Origin: Alphaproteobacteria bacterium
GTDB lineage: Bacteria; Pseudomonadota; Alphaproteobacteria; Rs-D84
Assembly (NCBI GenBank): GCA_015062525.1
Contig: SUUM01000001.1
Location: 62,001-126,000, forward strand
DNA: 64,000 bases
Direction of reading: 5' to 3'
Shown here piece by piece: positions 18,530 to 27,186 of this stretch. Below the pieces are notes generated by a model. That model saw only the letters and a list, made by a program, of their open reading frames with translations, was not told the origin of the DNA and ran no database searches. The stretch's first letter is position 1, and every line of letters starts with the position of its first letter. Made by a program: the position numbers and the translations under genes.

Positions 18530-19129
18530 TTAGAAGTTATACAAGAATCCAATCTGGAAATCGCTTGTATTTGCGACATTGGCGGAATCTGCAATCGCAC
18601 CAATACTCCAACTATCTTCTATACCCAAATCCTTGTTTTCAAAGTTATATCCCGCATACACACCCAAGAAGTTCAGGTTTGCATACAATGTAAATGATTC
18701 AGAAATGTCATATGTAATCATTGGAACAACAGACGCATTCAAAGTTGTAAAGGTTTCAGCATCAATCGCATCATCATCTGGCGACATAGTCGCAAAATCT
18801 ACACCAACAGATCCCTTTAACAACAGTTTTGCACCACCAAATTCTGCAACCTTATAACGCGCGAACGCACCAATACCATACGTATAAGTATCACCTTCCA
18901 TCGAATACATATCTTCCATATATTTGTGATCAATACCAAAATTTGCCATCACACCCAAATCCCAATCAGAATTATATTTCCAACCAAATTCTGGCGCCAC
19001 ATTGAATACCGTAGAATGTTCATTATCCGTTTTAAAGGCCGCACTGCCACCAACAAAATAATTTGTTTCCGCATATGCACCTGAAACTGTCAAAAATGCC
19101 AACAAAGAAGTTAATGCTAATTTTTTCAT
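18530..19129 (-). CDS. outer-membrane beta-barrel (porin-like) protein
   Basis: The start at 19129 is preferred over an ATG 6 bp upstream because AAGGA then has a 6-bp spacer. The 199-residue product has a signal peptide (MKKLALTSLLAFLTVSGAYA), a small barrel with eight or so amphipathic strands (NYFVGGSAAF, WDLGVMANFGI, YTYGIGAFARYKV, FQIGFLYNF) and a C-terminal Phe. It resembles the OmpA/OmpW-type small barrels in size but has no family-specific motif I recognise. Confidence 0.8.
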   Translation of the reverse strand: MKKLALTSLLAFLTVSGAYAETNYFVGGSAAFKTDNEHSTVFNVAPEFGWKYNSDWDLGVMANFGIDHKYMEDMYSMEGDTYTYGIGAFARYKVAEFGGAKLLLKGSVGVDFATMSPDDDAIDAETFTTLNASVVPMITYDISESFTLYANLNFLGVYAGYNFENKDLGIEDSWSIGAIADSANVANTSDFQIGFLYNF

Positions 19130-19299
19130 GTTCATTCCTTTCGTTTTTGTTAACCAAGACCATATTTTTCAGTCCCGTTAATACAATTTTATCAGGTATA
19201 AAATCCCACCTGCAAGCCCAAAGTTTTTTGCAAAGCAATCAAAAATATGATATTATTCAGCGCGTACGCGAATCGGATTTTAATCACATCAACAAATTC

Positions 19300-19333
19300 A
19301 AACGCCCATATTACGGGCGTTTTATTCATTTTG
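19300..19333. terminator. hairpin downstream of mltG
   Basis: AAACGCCC-(7 nt)-GGGCGTTT with T-rich sequence on the plus-strand side. It lies 55-90 bp past the mltG stop, in the gap between mltG and the barrel gene, and could work in either direction. The remaining 250 bp here are AT-rich with no gene seen. Confidence 0.55.
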
Positions 19334-19387
19334 TTATAATTCGTTATAAATTTTAATAATTATCGAAAATAACAGACTGACGGTTTT

Positions 19388-20407
19388 CTAATTTTTATTT
19401 TTTAATTTTTTTATCGCGCGCCAGTCATTATGATTTTTCATATGCGTTTCATAGTCTTTTGAAAACTTATGTCCACCCTGCCCGTCTGCAACAAAGAACA
19501 GATAATTCGTATCGGCGGGTTTTAACACCGCACGAATCGCCCCTTGGCCCACATTCGCAATTGGTGCCGGCGGCAGTCCCTTGTTTCTATATGTATTGTA
19601 CGGACTGTCTATTTTCAAATGCCCACGCAACAACGGCGCCCCTTGCATATCGCCCAAACCATCGGTCAAAGCATAAACCACCGTGGGGTCCGCCTGCAAA
19701 CGCATACCGCGGTTAAGACGGTTCAAATACACACTGGCGACAATTGGCATTTCACGCACCTGGGGTGTTTCCTTTTGAACAATAGACGCTAATGTAATAA
19801 CATCATTCCAATCACGCAACGGTTTTGGCAATCGCCGATTCGTTTTTTTCCAGGTTTCCTCTATCTGCACCATTTTTTTACGTGCCAGGTCCAACAACGC
19901 CAACCGATTCGTTCCACGCGCCACGGTATACGTATCGGGAAAAATATCACCATCATGCAAATCGCACACCGGTGCATTATTTCCCGCCCTGCATTCCACC
20001 GCGCCGGTTAAAGCCGAAGACTGCAATAATAAATCTTTAATTTGTTTTACGGTTAATCCCTCGGGTATAACGATTGTAGTGGATGCGACGCGACCATTTG
20101 CGAACATGTCTGCAATTTTCCATGCACTTGCACCAACGGGAATATCATATTGTCCGGTTTGAATTTTCCCGCCATTCAAACGCACAGACATTTTGAACAC
20201 TTGTTCTGCATCTATTAAATTTTGTTTCATCAACCGCGTTGCGACCCCCGACACAGTGTCGCCCGCCACAATATCAAACACCACCGGTTTTGACACCGTT
20301 GAATGAATACCAAACATAAACAACACCACACACACCAGAATTATCACCGGTGCGACAATCATTTGAATAATAACATGTTTTGGAAAAAATTTTCTGCGCC
20401 TTGCCAT
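19388..20407 (-). CDS. mltG: endolytic murein transglycosylase MltG (YceG family)
   Basis: The 339-residue protein has one N-terminal membrane helix (about residues 11-33), a LysM-like segment (GDTVSGVATRLMKQNLI) and the YceG catalytic domain. The catalytic Glu lies in ASIVQKET, and the C-terminal signature SPYNTYRNKGLPPAPIANVG is nearly invariant in the family. MltG cuts new glycan strands at the inner membrane and limits their length. It stands alone; in many bacteria it follows pabC or fabF, but fabF here is 5 kb away. Confidence 0.95.
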   Translation of the reverse strand: MARRRKFFPKHVIIQMIVAPVIILVCVVLFMFGIHSTVSKPVVFDIVAGDTVSGVATRLMKQNLIDAEQVFKMSVRLNGGKIQTGQYDIPVGASAWKIADMFANGRVASTTIVIPEGLTVKQIKDLLLQSSALTGAVECRAGNNAPVCDLHDGDIFPDTYTVARGTNRLALLDLARKKMVQIEETWKKTNRRLPKPLRDWNDVITLASIVQKETPQVREMPIVASVYLNRLNRGMRLQADPTVVYALTDGLGDMQGAPLLRGHLKIDSPYNTYRNKGLPPAPIANVGQGAIRAVLKPADTNYLFFVADGQGGHKFSKDYETHMKNHNDWRAIKKLKNKN

Positions 20408-20580
20408 GGTCTATTTATTATTACAGACAAAGCCCCCATTTGCAAACGCAAAACCGTACGGGCGAACAACATTCATTGTTGCACAAAGCAAAACAATATC
20501 AATATATTTATTTAGCCAAAACAAAGAAATATTTAATGACAACTAACACAAACATCATAAAAATTATTCAGCAATACAAG

Positions 20581-20607
20581 GGTTGTCAATCACACCGATT
20601 GACAACC
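20581..20607 (+). promoter_or_regulatory. perfect 11-bp inverted repeat in the M16 peptidase leader
   Basis: GGTTGTCAATC-ACACC-GATTGACAACC lies 20-46 bp before the ATG and directly before the AAGGA ribosome-binding site. It could be an operator or an mRNA hairpin that protects or masks the start. The rest of the 219-bp gap is AT-rich. Confidence 0.55.
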
Positions 20608-20626
20608 AAAACAAGGAAACAATACA

Positions 20627-21892
20627 ATGCCCCAAAAAACAAATGTTCATTTTTTATCAAATGGAATTCCTGTAATCCTGCGCAACGCGCCATTTCACAC
20701 ATGTAAAATATTATTCAGCCTGCATTTCGGTGCGGGCGACGAAACCGCCCCAGAATACGGAATAACACACTTTATTGAACATTTATTGGGACAAAGCACA
20801 ACAGGCGATAAAACTTTTGGTACCCTAACAAAAAAAATTGAAATACTGGGTGGCGCTATCAGCCTGTACACAACATACAATAAAATAGGTTGCTATATCA
20901 ATATATTGCCAGAACACCTGATTGATACGATACAAATTATCGCCCCACAAATAACATCCCCCGTGTTCGACACTGAAAAAATAGAACAAGAAAAACACAT
21001 CATATTAACAGAACACAAAAGATACATCGCACAAAACTCTTGGTTCCTGTTTGCTCAGGAAAACCTGTTCAAAAACACAGGTCTGGGACACAGCATTACG
21101 GGCACCCCAGAAACAATCAAATCTTTTACATCGGAAAGCCTATCAAAATATTATCATTCGCACCTGTCCAGCGACAAATTTAACATTGTTGTTATCAGTC
21201 AAATAAATAACACAGAAAAATTGTTATCAGAACTTGAATCCACATTTGGCAATATGCCACACACACCATACAAAAGCAAATCGTGGACAACAACACCAGT
21301 AATCGCCCACGATTTCAAGCATGACATCAACAATACTAAGTTAGTCTTGGCATTTGCAGCTAAAATACCAGACACGCGCAAAGCCCAAATTGCCACAGGC
21401 CTGTTCAAAAAAATTCTGCGAGACCGTTTAATAAACGCGTTGCGTTATCAAAACGGACTGGTTTATTCCGTAAAATGCCTGACCATGGGTGTCGGCAACA
21501 CAAAGCTATACACAATTGAAACCGAGGCACAACCACACCAAATTGAAACAATCACCAAAGTGATTGCATCAGAATGCACAAACATACTAACAATACAGCC
21601 AATCACGTCCAAAGAATTACAAATCGCTAAAAATGTTATAAAATACCAAAATGCCCGCGTAATGGATTCAATAGATAAAAGTTGCGAAACATATGCGCAA
21701 TATATGAATCACTATGGTAAAGTTTATGATTTTGATATGGAAAATTTAGAATTAGAAAAAACAACCTTGTCTGACATCATAACAACAGGCCACACGATTT
21801 TGAATGCCCCCATTTCCATCATAACCCAAGGTCCCGAACAAAACGACAATATCATCAACATCTGGACCAAAAACTTTATAACACCTAAATAA
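20627..21892 (+). CDS. M16 family zinc peptidase (insulinase/PqqL-like)
   Basis: The 421-residue product has the inverted zinc motif HxxEH (HFIEHL, about residues 48-52), the third ligand Glu in EQEKHIILTEHKRY about 75 residues later, and the C-half Arg-Tyr region (LRYQNGLVYSVK) that completes the pocket. It therefore looks catalytically complete in one chain. There is no signal peptide, so it is probably cytoplasmic. Alphaproteobacterial homologs are often called mitochondrial-processing-peptidase-like; the substrate is unknown. Confidence 0.9.
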   Translation: MPQKTNVHFLSNGIPVILRNAPFHTCKILFSLHFGAGDETAPEYGITHFIEHLLGQSTTGDKTFGTLTKKIEILGGAISLYTTYNKIGCYINILPEHLIDTIQIIAPQITSPVFDTEKIEQEKHIILTEHKRYIAQNSWFLFAQENLFKNTGLGHSITGTPETIKSFTSESLSKYYHSHLSSDKFNIVVISQINNTEKLLSELESTFGNMPHTPYKSKSWTTTPVIAHDFKHDINNTKLVLAFAAKIPDTRKAQIATGLFKKILRDRLINALRYQNGLVYSVKCLTMGVGNTKLYTIETEAQPHQIETITKVIASECTNILTIQPITSKELQIAKNVIKYQNARVMDSIDKSCETYAQYMNHYGKVYDFDMENLELEKTTLSDIITTGHTILNAPISIITQGPEQNDNIINIWTKNFITPK

Positions 21893-21922
21893 TAAATCCC
21901 GCATGTGCGGGATTTATTATTT
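21893..21922. terminator. bidirectional terminator between convergent genes
   Basis: AATAAATCCCGCATGTGCGGGATTTATT followed by T-rich sequence. It separates the plus-strand M16 gene from the minus-strand acyl-CoA synthetase and overlaps the latter's final codons. Confidence 0.8.
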
Positions 21923-23599
21923 TTCATCGCCCAAACCAATTGTACTTTTAATTGGATCAACAATTGATTCTTTGGCACTGTCCAGCGTACGAATTAATGC
22001 ACGACGAATTTTACCACTGATTGTCATAGGCAGGGTATCAACAAACTCAATCACGCGTGGTGCCTTATAATGTGCTGCGCGCGATTTTGCATAGTCTTGC
22101 AACTGCCGCACCAGCGCATCTGTCTGTTGAAAATATTTATTCAGAACAATAGTTGCCTTGACCGCCTGACCACGTGCCGGATCTGGGATACCGGTCACCG
22201 CCACTTCACGCACGGCGGGATGTTCCATCAGAACCGATTCGACCTCGAACGGGCTGACACGATAACCACTGGTTTTAATCAAATCGTCATTACGTCCCAC
22301 GAACCAAAAATAACCATCTGCATCAAAATATGCCATATCGCCCGTATGATATATACCATCACGGTACACCGCATTGGTCTGTTTTTCATTTTTATGATAC
22401 CCCTGGAACAACCCCAGCGGTTTTGCATCTTTGACATTAACGCAAATTTCACCAACAACATTAGGTTCTGTTATCACACGCCCACGTTCATCTAACAATT
22501 TCACATCCCAACCTGCGGCGGGCATACCCATGGCACCAGGCTTTGGTTCAATCCATTCATTGGTAAAAATCATAACACAAGTTTCAGTCTGACCAAACCC
22601 TTCGCGCAGTTTAACGCCTGTATTATCATAAAAACGTTCATAAACCTCTGGATTTAATGCCTCGCCTGCGACATCGGCCTTTTTAAGTGATGACAAATCA
22701 TATTTGCTCATATCCGCATGAATCATCATTTTATATGCGGTCGGTGGCGCACAGAAAGATGTAATCTTATGTTCTGAAATAGCATTCAGCAAATCATGCG
22801 CGGTAAATATACGACTAAAATCGAACACGAACACAGTCGCGCCCGCCAACCATTGTCCGTACATTTTACCCCACGAACATTTTGCCCAACCCGATTCGGA
22901 CAAAGTAAAGTGAATATCACCATCACGCAACCGTTGCCAAAACACAGCGGTATTAATATGCCCCAACGGATACGTAAAATTATGCGCCACCATTTTCGGC
23001 ATATCGGTTGTACCACTTGTAAAATACACAACCATAGTATCTGTATTTTCGTTTGGCACACGTTCCAATGTCTTGGAATATTTTTCACATGCCATTTCCA
23101 CATCTGCACAATCAATCAATTGTATAGCTTCATTTCCACCAATGGCACTTTTTATTTCATTAATTATAACCCCATCATCATACGCGATAACCGCCGCCAC
23201 ATTAGCCGCATCCAAACGATATTTAATATCCTTGGTTTTCAATTGATTAGTTGACGGAATCGGAATCACCCCTAATTTATGCATTGCCATCATCAAAACC
23301 CAGTATTCCCATCTGCGACGCATAAACAATAAAACCGTATCACCTTTTTTTAAACCATGCGCCGTCAAGAAATTCGCCACCGCATTTGACCACTGTGCCA
23401 GCATTTTGAACGTAATTGATTTTTTTTCACCCGCATCATCGGTCCATAAAATTGCGACTTTGTCTGGTGTCTCGTCTGCAATCACATCCACGACATCATA
23501 CGCAAAATTAAAATTCTCAGGAATATTCGGCACCGCATTTTTGAAATAATCATCATAACTATTAAATTCACCCTGTTTCAAGAACCGCTTAAAAAACAT
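21917..23599 (-). CDS. AMP-dependent acyl-CoA synthetase (medium-chain type)
   Basis: The start at 23599 (MFFKRFLKQGEF) follows an AAGGA site; an upstream ATG lacks one. The 560-residue enzyme has the ANL-superfamily motifs: the phosphate loop YFTSGTTDMPKMV, the adenine motif GFGQTE, YHTGD, and the C-terminal catalytic Lys in ISGKIRR. The N-terminal region (YDVVDVIADETPDKVAILW) is closest to acetyl-/medium-chain acyl-CoA synthetases. It activates a carboxylic acid via an acyl-AMP; the acid is not clear from sequence. Confidence 0.92.
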   Translation of the reverse strand: MFFKRFLKQGEFNSYDDYFKNAVPNIPENFNFAYDVVDVIADETPDKVAILWTDDAGEKKSITFKMLAQWSNAVANFLTAHGLKKGDTVLLFMRRRWEYWVLMMAMHKLGVIPIPSTNQLKTKDIKYRLDAANVAAVIAYDDGVIINEIKSAIGGNEAIQLIDCADVEMACEKYSKTLERVPNENTDTMVVYFTSGTTDMPKMVAHNFTYPLGHINTAVFWQRLRDGDIHFTLSESGWAKCSWGKMYGQWLAGATVFVFDFSRIFTAHDLLNAISEHKITSFCAPPTAYKMMIHADMSKYDLSSLKKADVAGEALNPEVYERFYDNTGVKLREGFGQTETCVMIFTNEWIEPKPGAMGMPAAGWDVKLLDERGRVITEPNVVGEICVNVKDAKPLGLFQGYHKNEKQTNAVYRDGIYHTGDMAYFDADGYFWFVGRNDDLIKTSGYRVSPFEVESVLMEHPAVREVAVTGIPDPARGQAVKATIVLNKYFQQTDALVRQLQDYAKSRAAHYKAPRVIEFVDTLPMTISGKIRRALIRTLDSAKESIVDPIKSTIGLGDEK

Positions 23600-23719
23600 A
23601 TTTTTTTCCTTTTTTATGCAAAATAAATATAATGTGCGTATATGCAAAATACAAATAAAAATATAAAAAAATTACATTGATTTTTATATTAAATGGTCGC
23701 ATAATCTGCGCACGTATAT

Positions 23720-23796
<77 letters not shown>

Positions 23797-23808
23797 TAAA
23801 ATTAAAAC

Positions 23809-23832
23809 CACCTAAATGGTGGTTTTTGTTTT
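23809..23832 (+). terminator. intrinsic terminator after tRNA-Pro
   Basis: ACCACC-TAAAT-GGTGGT followed by T-rich sequence, 12 bp past the CCA end. Confidence 0.85.
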
Positions 23833-23979
23833 ATGCCCAGGGTACAAGTTTGATACATCACATTGTTATACAATGTCTGGTTCGACAAGGAGTAGATTTG
23901 ATACGCCACGCGTAATCAAATCGTCACGACTGCCCCGCAGGTCTTGTCAAGACCAAGGGAATCTTGTTACTCCGACCAT
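23833..23979 (+). ncRNA. structured unit A behind tRNA-Pro (candidate RNA)
   Basis: The unit contains the hairpin ACATTGT-TAT-ACAATGT (23860-23876), then GGTTCGACAA, a GATTTGAT/ATCAAATC stem, TGCCCCGCAG, a GGTCT/AGACC hairpin and GGGAA, and ends in TTACTCCGACCA. GGAGTA at 23889-23894 can pair with TACTCC near the end, giving a tRNA-like closing stem with a CCA end. No known RNA family is recognised. The aligned unit B follows. Confidence 0.35.
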
Positions 23980-23990
23980 AAAATTAAAAT

Positions 23991-24015
23991 CGGCCTTGCG
24001 CCGGTTTTTATTTTA
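23991..24015 (+). terminator. terminator-like hairpin between units A and B
   Basis: CGGC-CTTGC-GCCG followed by TTTTTATTTT. It takes the same place after the repeated tRNA end as the terminator at 23809 does after the real tRNA, with a different stem sequence. Confidence 0.65.
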
Positions 24016-24165
24016 TGAACGGGGTACGGGGTCGATACCCCACATTGTAAAACAATGTAAGTTCGACAATGAGTAAACGAGAACAAGCCCTGCGCCGTTC
24101 GAGTGCTAACGAATGCCCCACAGCCGGTGTAAAACACCGTGCGAGGGAACCCCAAGACGAAGACC
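24016..24165 (+). ncRNA. structured unit B (candidate RNA, paralog of unit A)
   Basis: Unit B shares the order of blocks with unit A: GGGTAC, GATAC, the hairpin ACATTGT-AAA-ACAATGT (24042-24058), GTTCGACAA, GAGTA, TGCCCC.CAG, a hairpin (CGGTGT-AAA-ACACCG) and GGGAA. Between blocks the sequences differ, but hairpins are kept with changed stems. A minus-strand reading frame runs through it, but unit A has stops in the matching frame, so coding is unlikely. Confidence 0.35.
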
Positions 24166-24176
24166 ACAAATAAACA

Positions 24177-24207
24177 AACCGCCCATTCGGGCGGTATTAT
24201 TTTTAAC
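24177..24207. terminator. bidirectional terminator behind unit B
   Basis: AAACCGCCC-ATTC-GGGCGGT with T-rich sequence on the plus strand and a TTTG run on the other. It also serves as the end of the minus-strand gene stopping at 24220. Confidence 0.75.
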
Positions 24208-24219
24208 GACAATATATCA

Positions 24220-25135
24220 TCAACGTTCTTTTGCCGCAGCCATCTCCATAATTTCTGACGGTATAGAACGTTCATCAAACACATCTAAAACCATCTGTAA
24301 ATCTTCAGGATGAGCTTTTAAGTGACCTTCCATAATTTTTACAGCTGTTTCAAACGAAACACCTTTTTCACCGTTTATTATTTGCTGAAAATACCTTGCA
24401 TTTTGACCTGACATATGTGAAATAATTTTACCAATCATATCTTTATTGACAAATTCTTGCATCTTTATATCAACAAGATTATTCTGTTGCCACAAAATCA
24501 ATAATTTTTTTATATCATTTATTTTATTTTTTTTATCTTTTGACGCAGCAGAAATCGAAGTCACTGCTGCACAAATAACCATCACTAATCCAAAATAAGC
24601 CCTTATACCCCTCAAATCCGAATTACTCAACGCAATATAAGATTCTTTCCGGAATAGATTAGCAAAATTATATGTTTCCAAAGTTGGATTCATAATATAT
24701 CTTGCAGTACCCAATGCCTTAGAACCTGTATTTTTTTCTGTTTTTTTTGCACCTTCAGAATCACTTACAGACAAAGCTACTTCAAAAAAATTAATCCCCT
24801 TGTCGTCACCATACGCATTTTTTTCAGGTCCCACATGTCCCAACAACCATATTCCATACATCACACCCAAAAATAGAAGTTGTGTATTAACAAAATTCTT
24901 TAACTCCATTTTCAAATTTTGAACCTTATCACCAAATTTTTGATAAAATTCTTCAACAACACGATTAAATTCTTGCTCCTGACGTTCCTGTTCTTTTTCA
25001 GCTTTAAGTCGTTTTTCTGCTTCAAGGAAAGCCTCACGTTCTTTTTTTGCTTTTTCCTCTGCCTTCACGCTTTGCTTGTTCTTGTTTTCGTGTATCCCGC
25101 TCTGTAACCCCAGGAAACAATTTTTTATTTGCCAT
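24220..25135 (-). pseudogene. membrane protein with N-terminal coiled coil, frameshifted at a 7-bp homopolymer
   Basis: The main frame (24220-25068) opens only with a GTG and no good ribosome-binding site. A better start (ATG at 25135, AAGGAG 7 bases upstream, MANKKLFPGVTERDTRKQEQAKR) is in another frame. The two overlap at a run of seven A (plus-strand T 25042-25048); skipping one base there joins them into one protein of about 304 residues. The product has a charged coiled coil of about 60 residues, hydrophobic segments TQLLFLGVMYGIWLLG and GLVMVICAAVTSISA, and a C-terminal helical part (YFQQIINGEKGVSFETAVKI) faintly like a helix-turn-helix. Function unknown. The shift may be a sequencing error, a true mutation, or phase variation. 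Confidence 0.6.
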
Positions 25136-25421
25136 AATATAACTCCTTACATAAAATAACCGCTCCAAGAAAAAAGCGGTCGGGAAGTTCAAAAATCATT
25201 TGTTCATTGATTCCGTGGCCTTTCAGGAATCCCTGTGTTTTATAACCAACAACCCCCCGACATAGCGTCAGGGACGATAACGGTGCAAAAAGACACCGAA
25301 ACATCATGCTTTAACGATGCTTTCGCACCGGAACAAATGGGCTTTTGACAACCCCGAACCCAATCTCTTGGACTCAGTACAAATTATATCATATAAAAGA
25401 CACAAAAAACAATAAAAAACC
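25136..25421 (-). promoter_or_regulatory. leader region of the frameshifted membrane-protein gene
   Basis: No gene is supported in these 286 bp. On the minus strand TATAAT at about 25391 could be a -10 element without a clear -35. The leader then holds hairpins: CGGTGC-GAAAGCATCG region, CGGTG...CACCG around 25266-25300, and ACCGCT...AGCGGT directly before the AAGGAG site. A 60-codon frame (25125-25307) overlaps the ATG but has no ribosome-binding site. Confidence 0.3.
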
Positions 25422-25445
25422 GCCATACGGCGGTTTTTTCTCTCT
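25422..25445 (-). terminator. intrinsic terminator after fabF
   Basis: AAACCGCCGTATGGCGGTTT followed by T-rich sequence on the minus strand, directly past the fabF stop. Confidence 0.85.
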
Positions 25446-25446
25446 T

Positions 25447-26694
25447 TTATATTTTTTTCAGCACCAACGATGCATTTGTTCCACCAAAACCAAAAGAATT
25501 GCTGATTACAACATCAACCTTGCGTTTTTTTGCAACATGTGGCACCAGGTCAAAATCCCCCACCGCATCTTCTGGGTCATCCAAGTTAATTGTTGGTGGC
25601 ACAATACCGTCGCGAATCGCCAACACACAGAATATCGCCTCGACCGCACCGGCCGCCCCCAACAAATGCCCCGTCATAGATTTTGTTGATGACATACAAA
25701 CATCTGTCCCAGCAAACAAATCCTGCACCGCCGCCAATTCACCAACATCACCCAACCCAGTTGATGTACCGTGCGCATTAACATAGTCCACATCCGATGG
25801 TTTTAATCCCGCATCCGCCAGCGCAGACATCATTGCACGTTTACCACCCTCGCCATTTGGGGCGGGCGCCGTTATATGATACGCATCAGCCGACATACCG
25901 TAACCTGCAACCTCGGCATAAATTTTTGCACCACGCGCAACGGCATGCTCGTATTCTTCCAGAACCAAGACACCGGCGCCTTCGGCCATAATAAACCCAT
26001 CACGATTTTTATCCCATGGACGCGATGCTGCCGCTGGATTATCATTACGCGTACTTAACGCTTTCATTGCCGAAAAACCAGCTAACGCAATACGACTGAC
26101 CGCACCTTCGGCACCACCACAAACCATAATATCTGCATCACCATATTGAATCATACGCGCCGCCTCGCCAATAGAATGCGCGCCGGTTGCACACGCCGTC
26201 ACCACAGAAATATTTGGCCCCTTGAATCCATATTTAATGGAAATATTTCCCGCGGCCATATTAATAATCCCCTTGGGGATAAAGAACGGACTAACGCGAC
26301 GTGGTCCACCAGTATGCAATTCAATACAGTTATCATAGATTGTATTAAAACCACCAATACCACTGCCCACAGAAACACCTATGCGGGTTTTATCACCTTC
26401 GTATGTATCCAACCCAGCATCTTTGATGGCTTCATCCGCCGCCACAATGCCATATATTTCACATTTATCCAGCTTGCGCTGTTCACGCGCGTCAACGACA
26501 CTGTCTGGATTATATTGCCCTGGTTCTGTTCCAACCTCTGGGACGCCTGCGATTTGCGATGCCAAATCTTCTACTTCAAAAGAATCGACTTTACGCACAC
26601 CTGATTTACCCGCCAATATATTTTTCCATGCATGTTCAACCCCTGTTCCAACTGGGGACACAATACCCATACCTGTAATAACAACTCTTCTCAT
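25447..26694 (-). CDS. fabF: 3-oxoacyl-ACP synthase II (KAS II)
   Basis: The start at 26694 (MRRVVITGMGIVSPVG) with AAAGGAA upstream gives 415 residues; the frame is open 87 bp further but that part is not conserved. The catalytic triad Cys-His-His is visible: VVTACATGAHSIGEA, NAHGTSTGLGD and SMTGHLLGAAG. It condenses malonyl-ACP with acyl-ACP in fatty-acid elongation. It lies 125 bp behind acpP, the usual acpP-fabF pair. Confidence 0.97.
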   Translation of the reverse strand: MRRVVITGMGIVSPVGTGVEHAWKNILAGKSGVRKVDSFEVEDLASQIAGVPEVGTEPGQYNPDSVVDAREQRKLDKCEIYGIVAADEAIKDAGLDTYEGDKTRIGVSVGSGIGGFNTIYDNCIELHTGGPRRVSPFFIPKGIINMAAGNISIKYGFKGPNISVVTACATGAHSIGEAARMIQYGDADIMVCGGAEGAVSRIALAGFSAMKALSTRNDNPAAASRPWDKNRDGFIMAEGAGVLVLEEYEHAVARGAKIYAEVAGYGMSADAYHITAPAPNGEGGKRAMMSALADAGLKPSDVDYVNAHGTSTGLGDVGELAAVQDLFAGTDVCMSSTKSMTGHLLGAAGAVEAIFCVLAIRDGIVPPTINLDDPEDAVGDFDLVPHVAKKRKVDVVISNSFGFGGTNASLVLKKI

Positions 26695-26765
26695 AACATA
26701 TATTCCTTTGGTATAACTAACATACGCCCATAATGATATACTGTTTAAGTAAAAAAAAACAATAA

Positions 26766-26800
26766 AAAAATCCGCCGACACAACTGCGCCGACGGAAAAA
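26766..26800 (-). terminator. hairpin after acpP
   Basis: On the minus strand CCGTCG...CGGCGG is followed by ATTTTTTTATTG. It lies just past the acpP stop and would allow acpP to be made in excess over fabF. Confidence 0.65.
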
Positions 26801-26819
26801 AACTTAACAAGAACAAATC

Positions 26820-27056
26820 TTAGTTTTTCTTATGTTCATCGATGTATTTAACAGCATCGCCAACTTTTTCCAATTTTGTTGCTGCATCATCTGGAATTGT
26901 GATGTCAAATTCTTTTTCAACTTCCATAACAAATTCTACAACGTCCAGGGAATCAGCACCCAAGTCATTAACAAATGTCGCAGTTTCTGTAACTTTGTCT
27001 TCTGACACGCCCAGTTTTTCAACTACGATTTTCTTTACTTTTTCAAAAGTTGTCAT
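26820..27056 (-). CDS. acpP: acyl carrier protein
   Basis: The 78-residue acidic protein has the phosphopantetheine site [20 protein letters not shown], with the modified Ser in DSL. It carries growing acyl chains for fatty-acid synthesis and supplies FabF. An AAGGAAA ribosome-binding site precedes the ATG. Confidence 0.98.
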   Translation of the reverse strand: MTTFEKVKKIVVEKLGVSEDKVTETATFVNDLGADSLDVVEFVMEVEKEFDITIPDDAATKLEKVGDAVKYIDEHKKN

Positions 27057-27186
27057 TTCTTTTCCTTTGTTTTAGTTAAATTGTTTGGTCCATACCACGA
27101 CCGTCATTATATACTAAACTATCATTTTATAGAATACGTGTCAAGAAATTATAACAAACGATAACAAATACTTGACAAACACAAAA

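Noticed and set aside
23967-24284. 105-codon minus-strand frame through unit B (GFPRTVFYTGCGAF...)
   Set aside because: The matching frame in unit A has stop codons, there is no ribosome-binding site, and hairpins with changed stems fit a non-coding structure better.
25125-25307. 60-codon frame in the leader of the frameshifted membrane-protein gene
   Set aside because: There is no ribosome-binding site, and its end overlaps the AAGGAG and ATG of the real gene; there is no sign of coding constraint.
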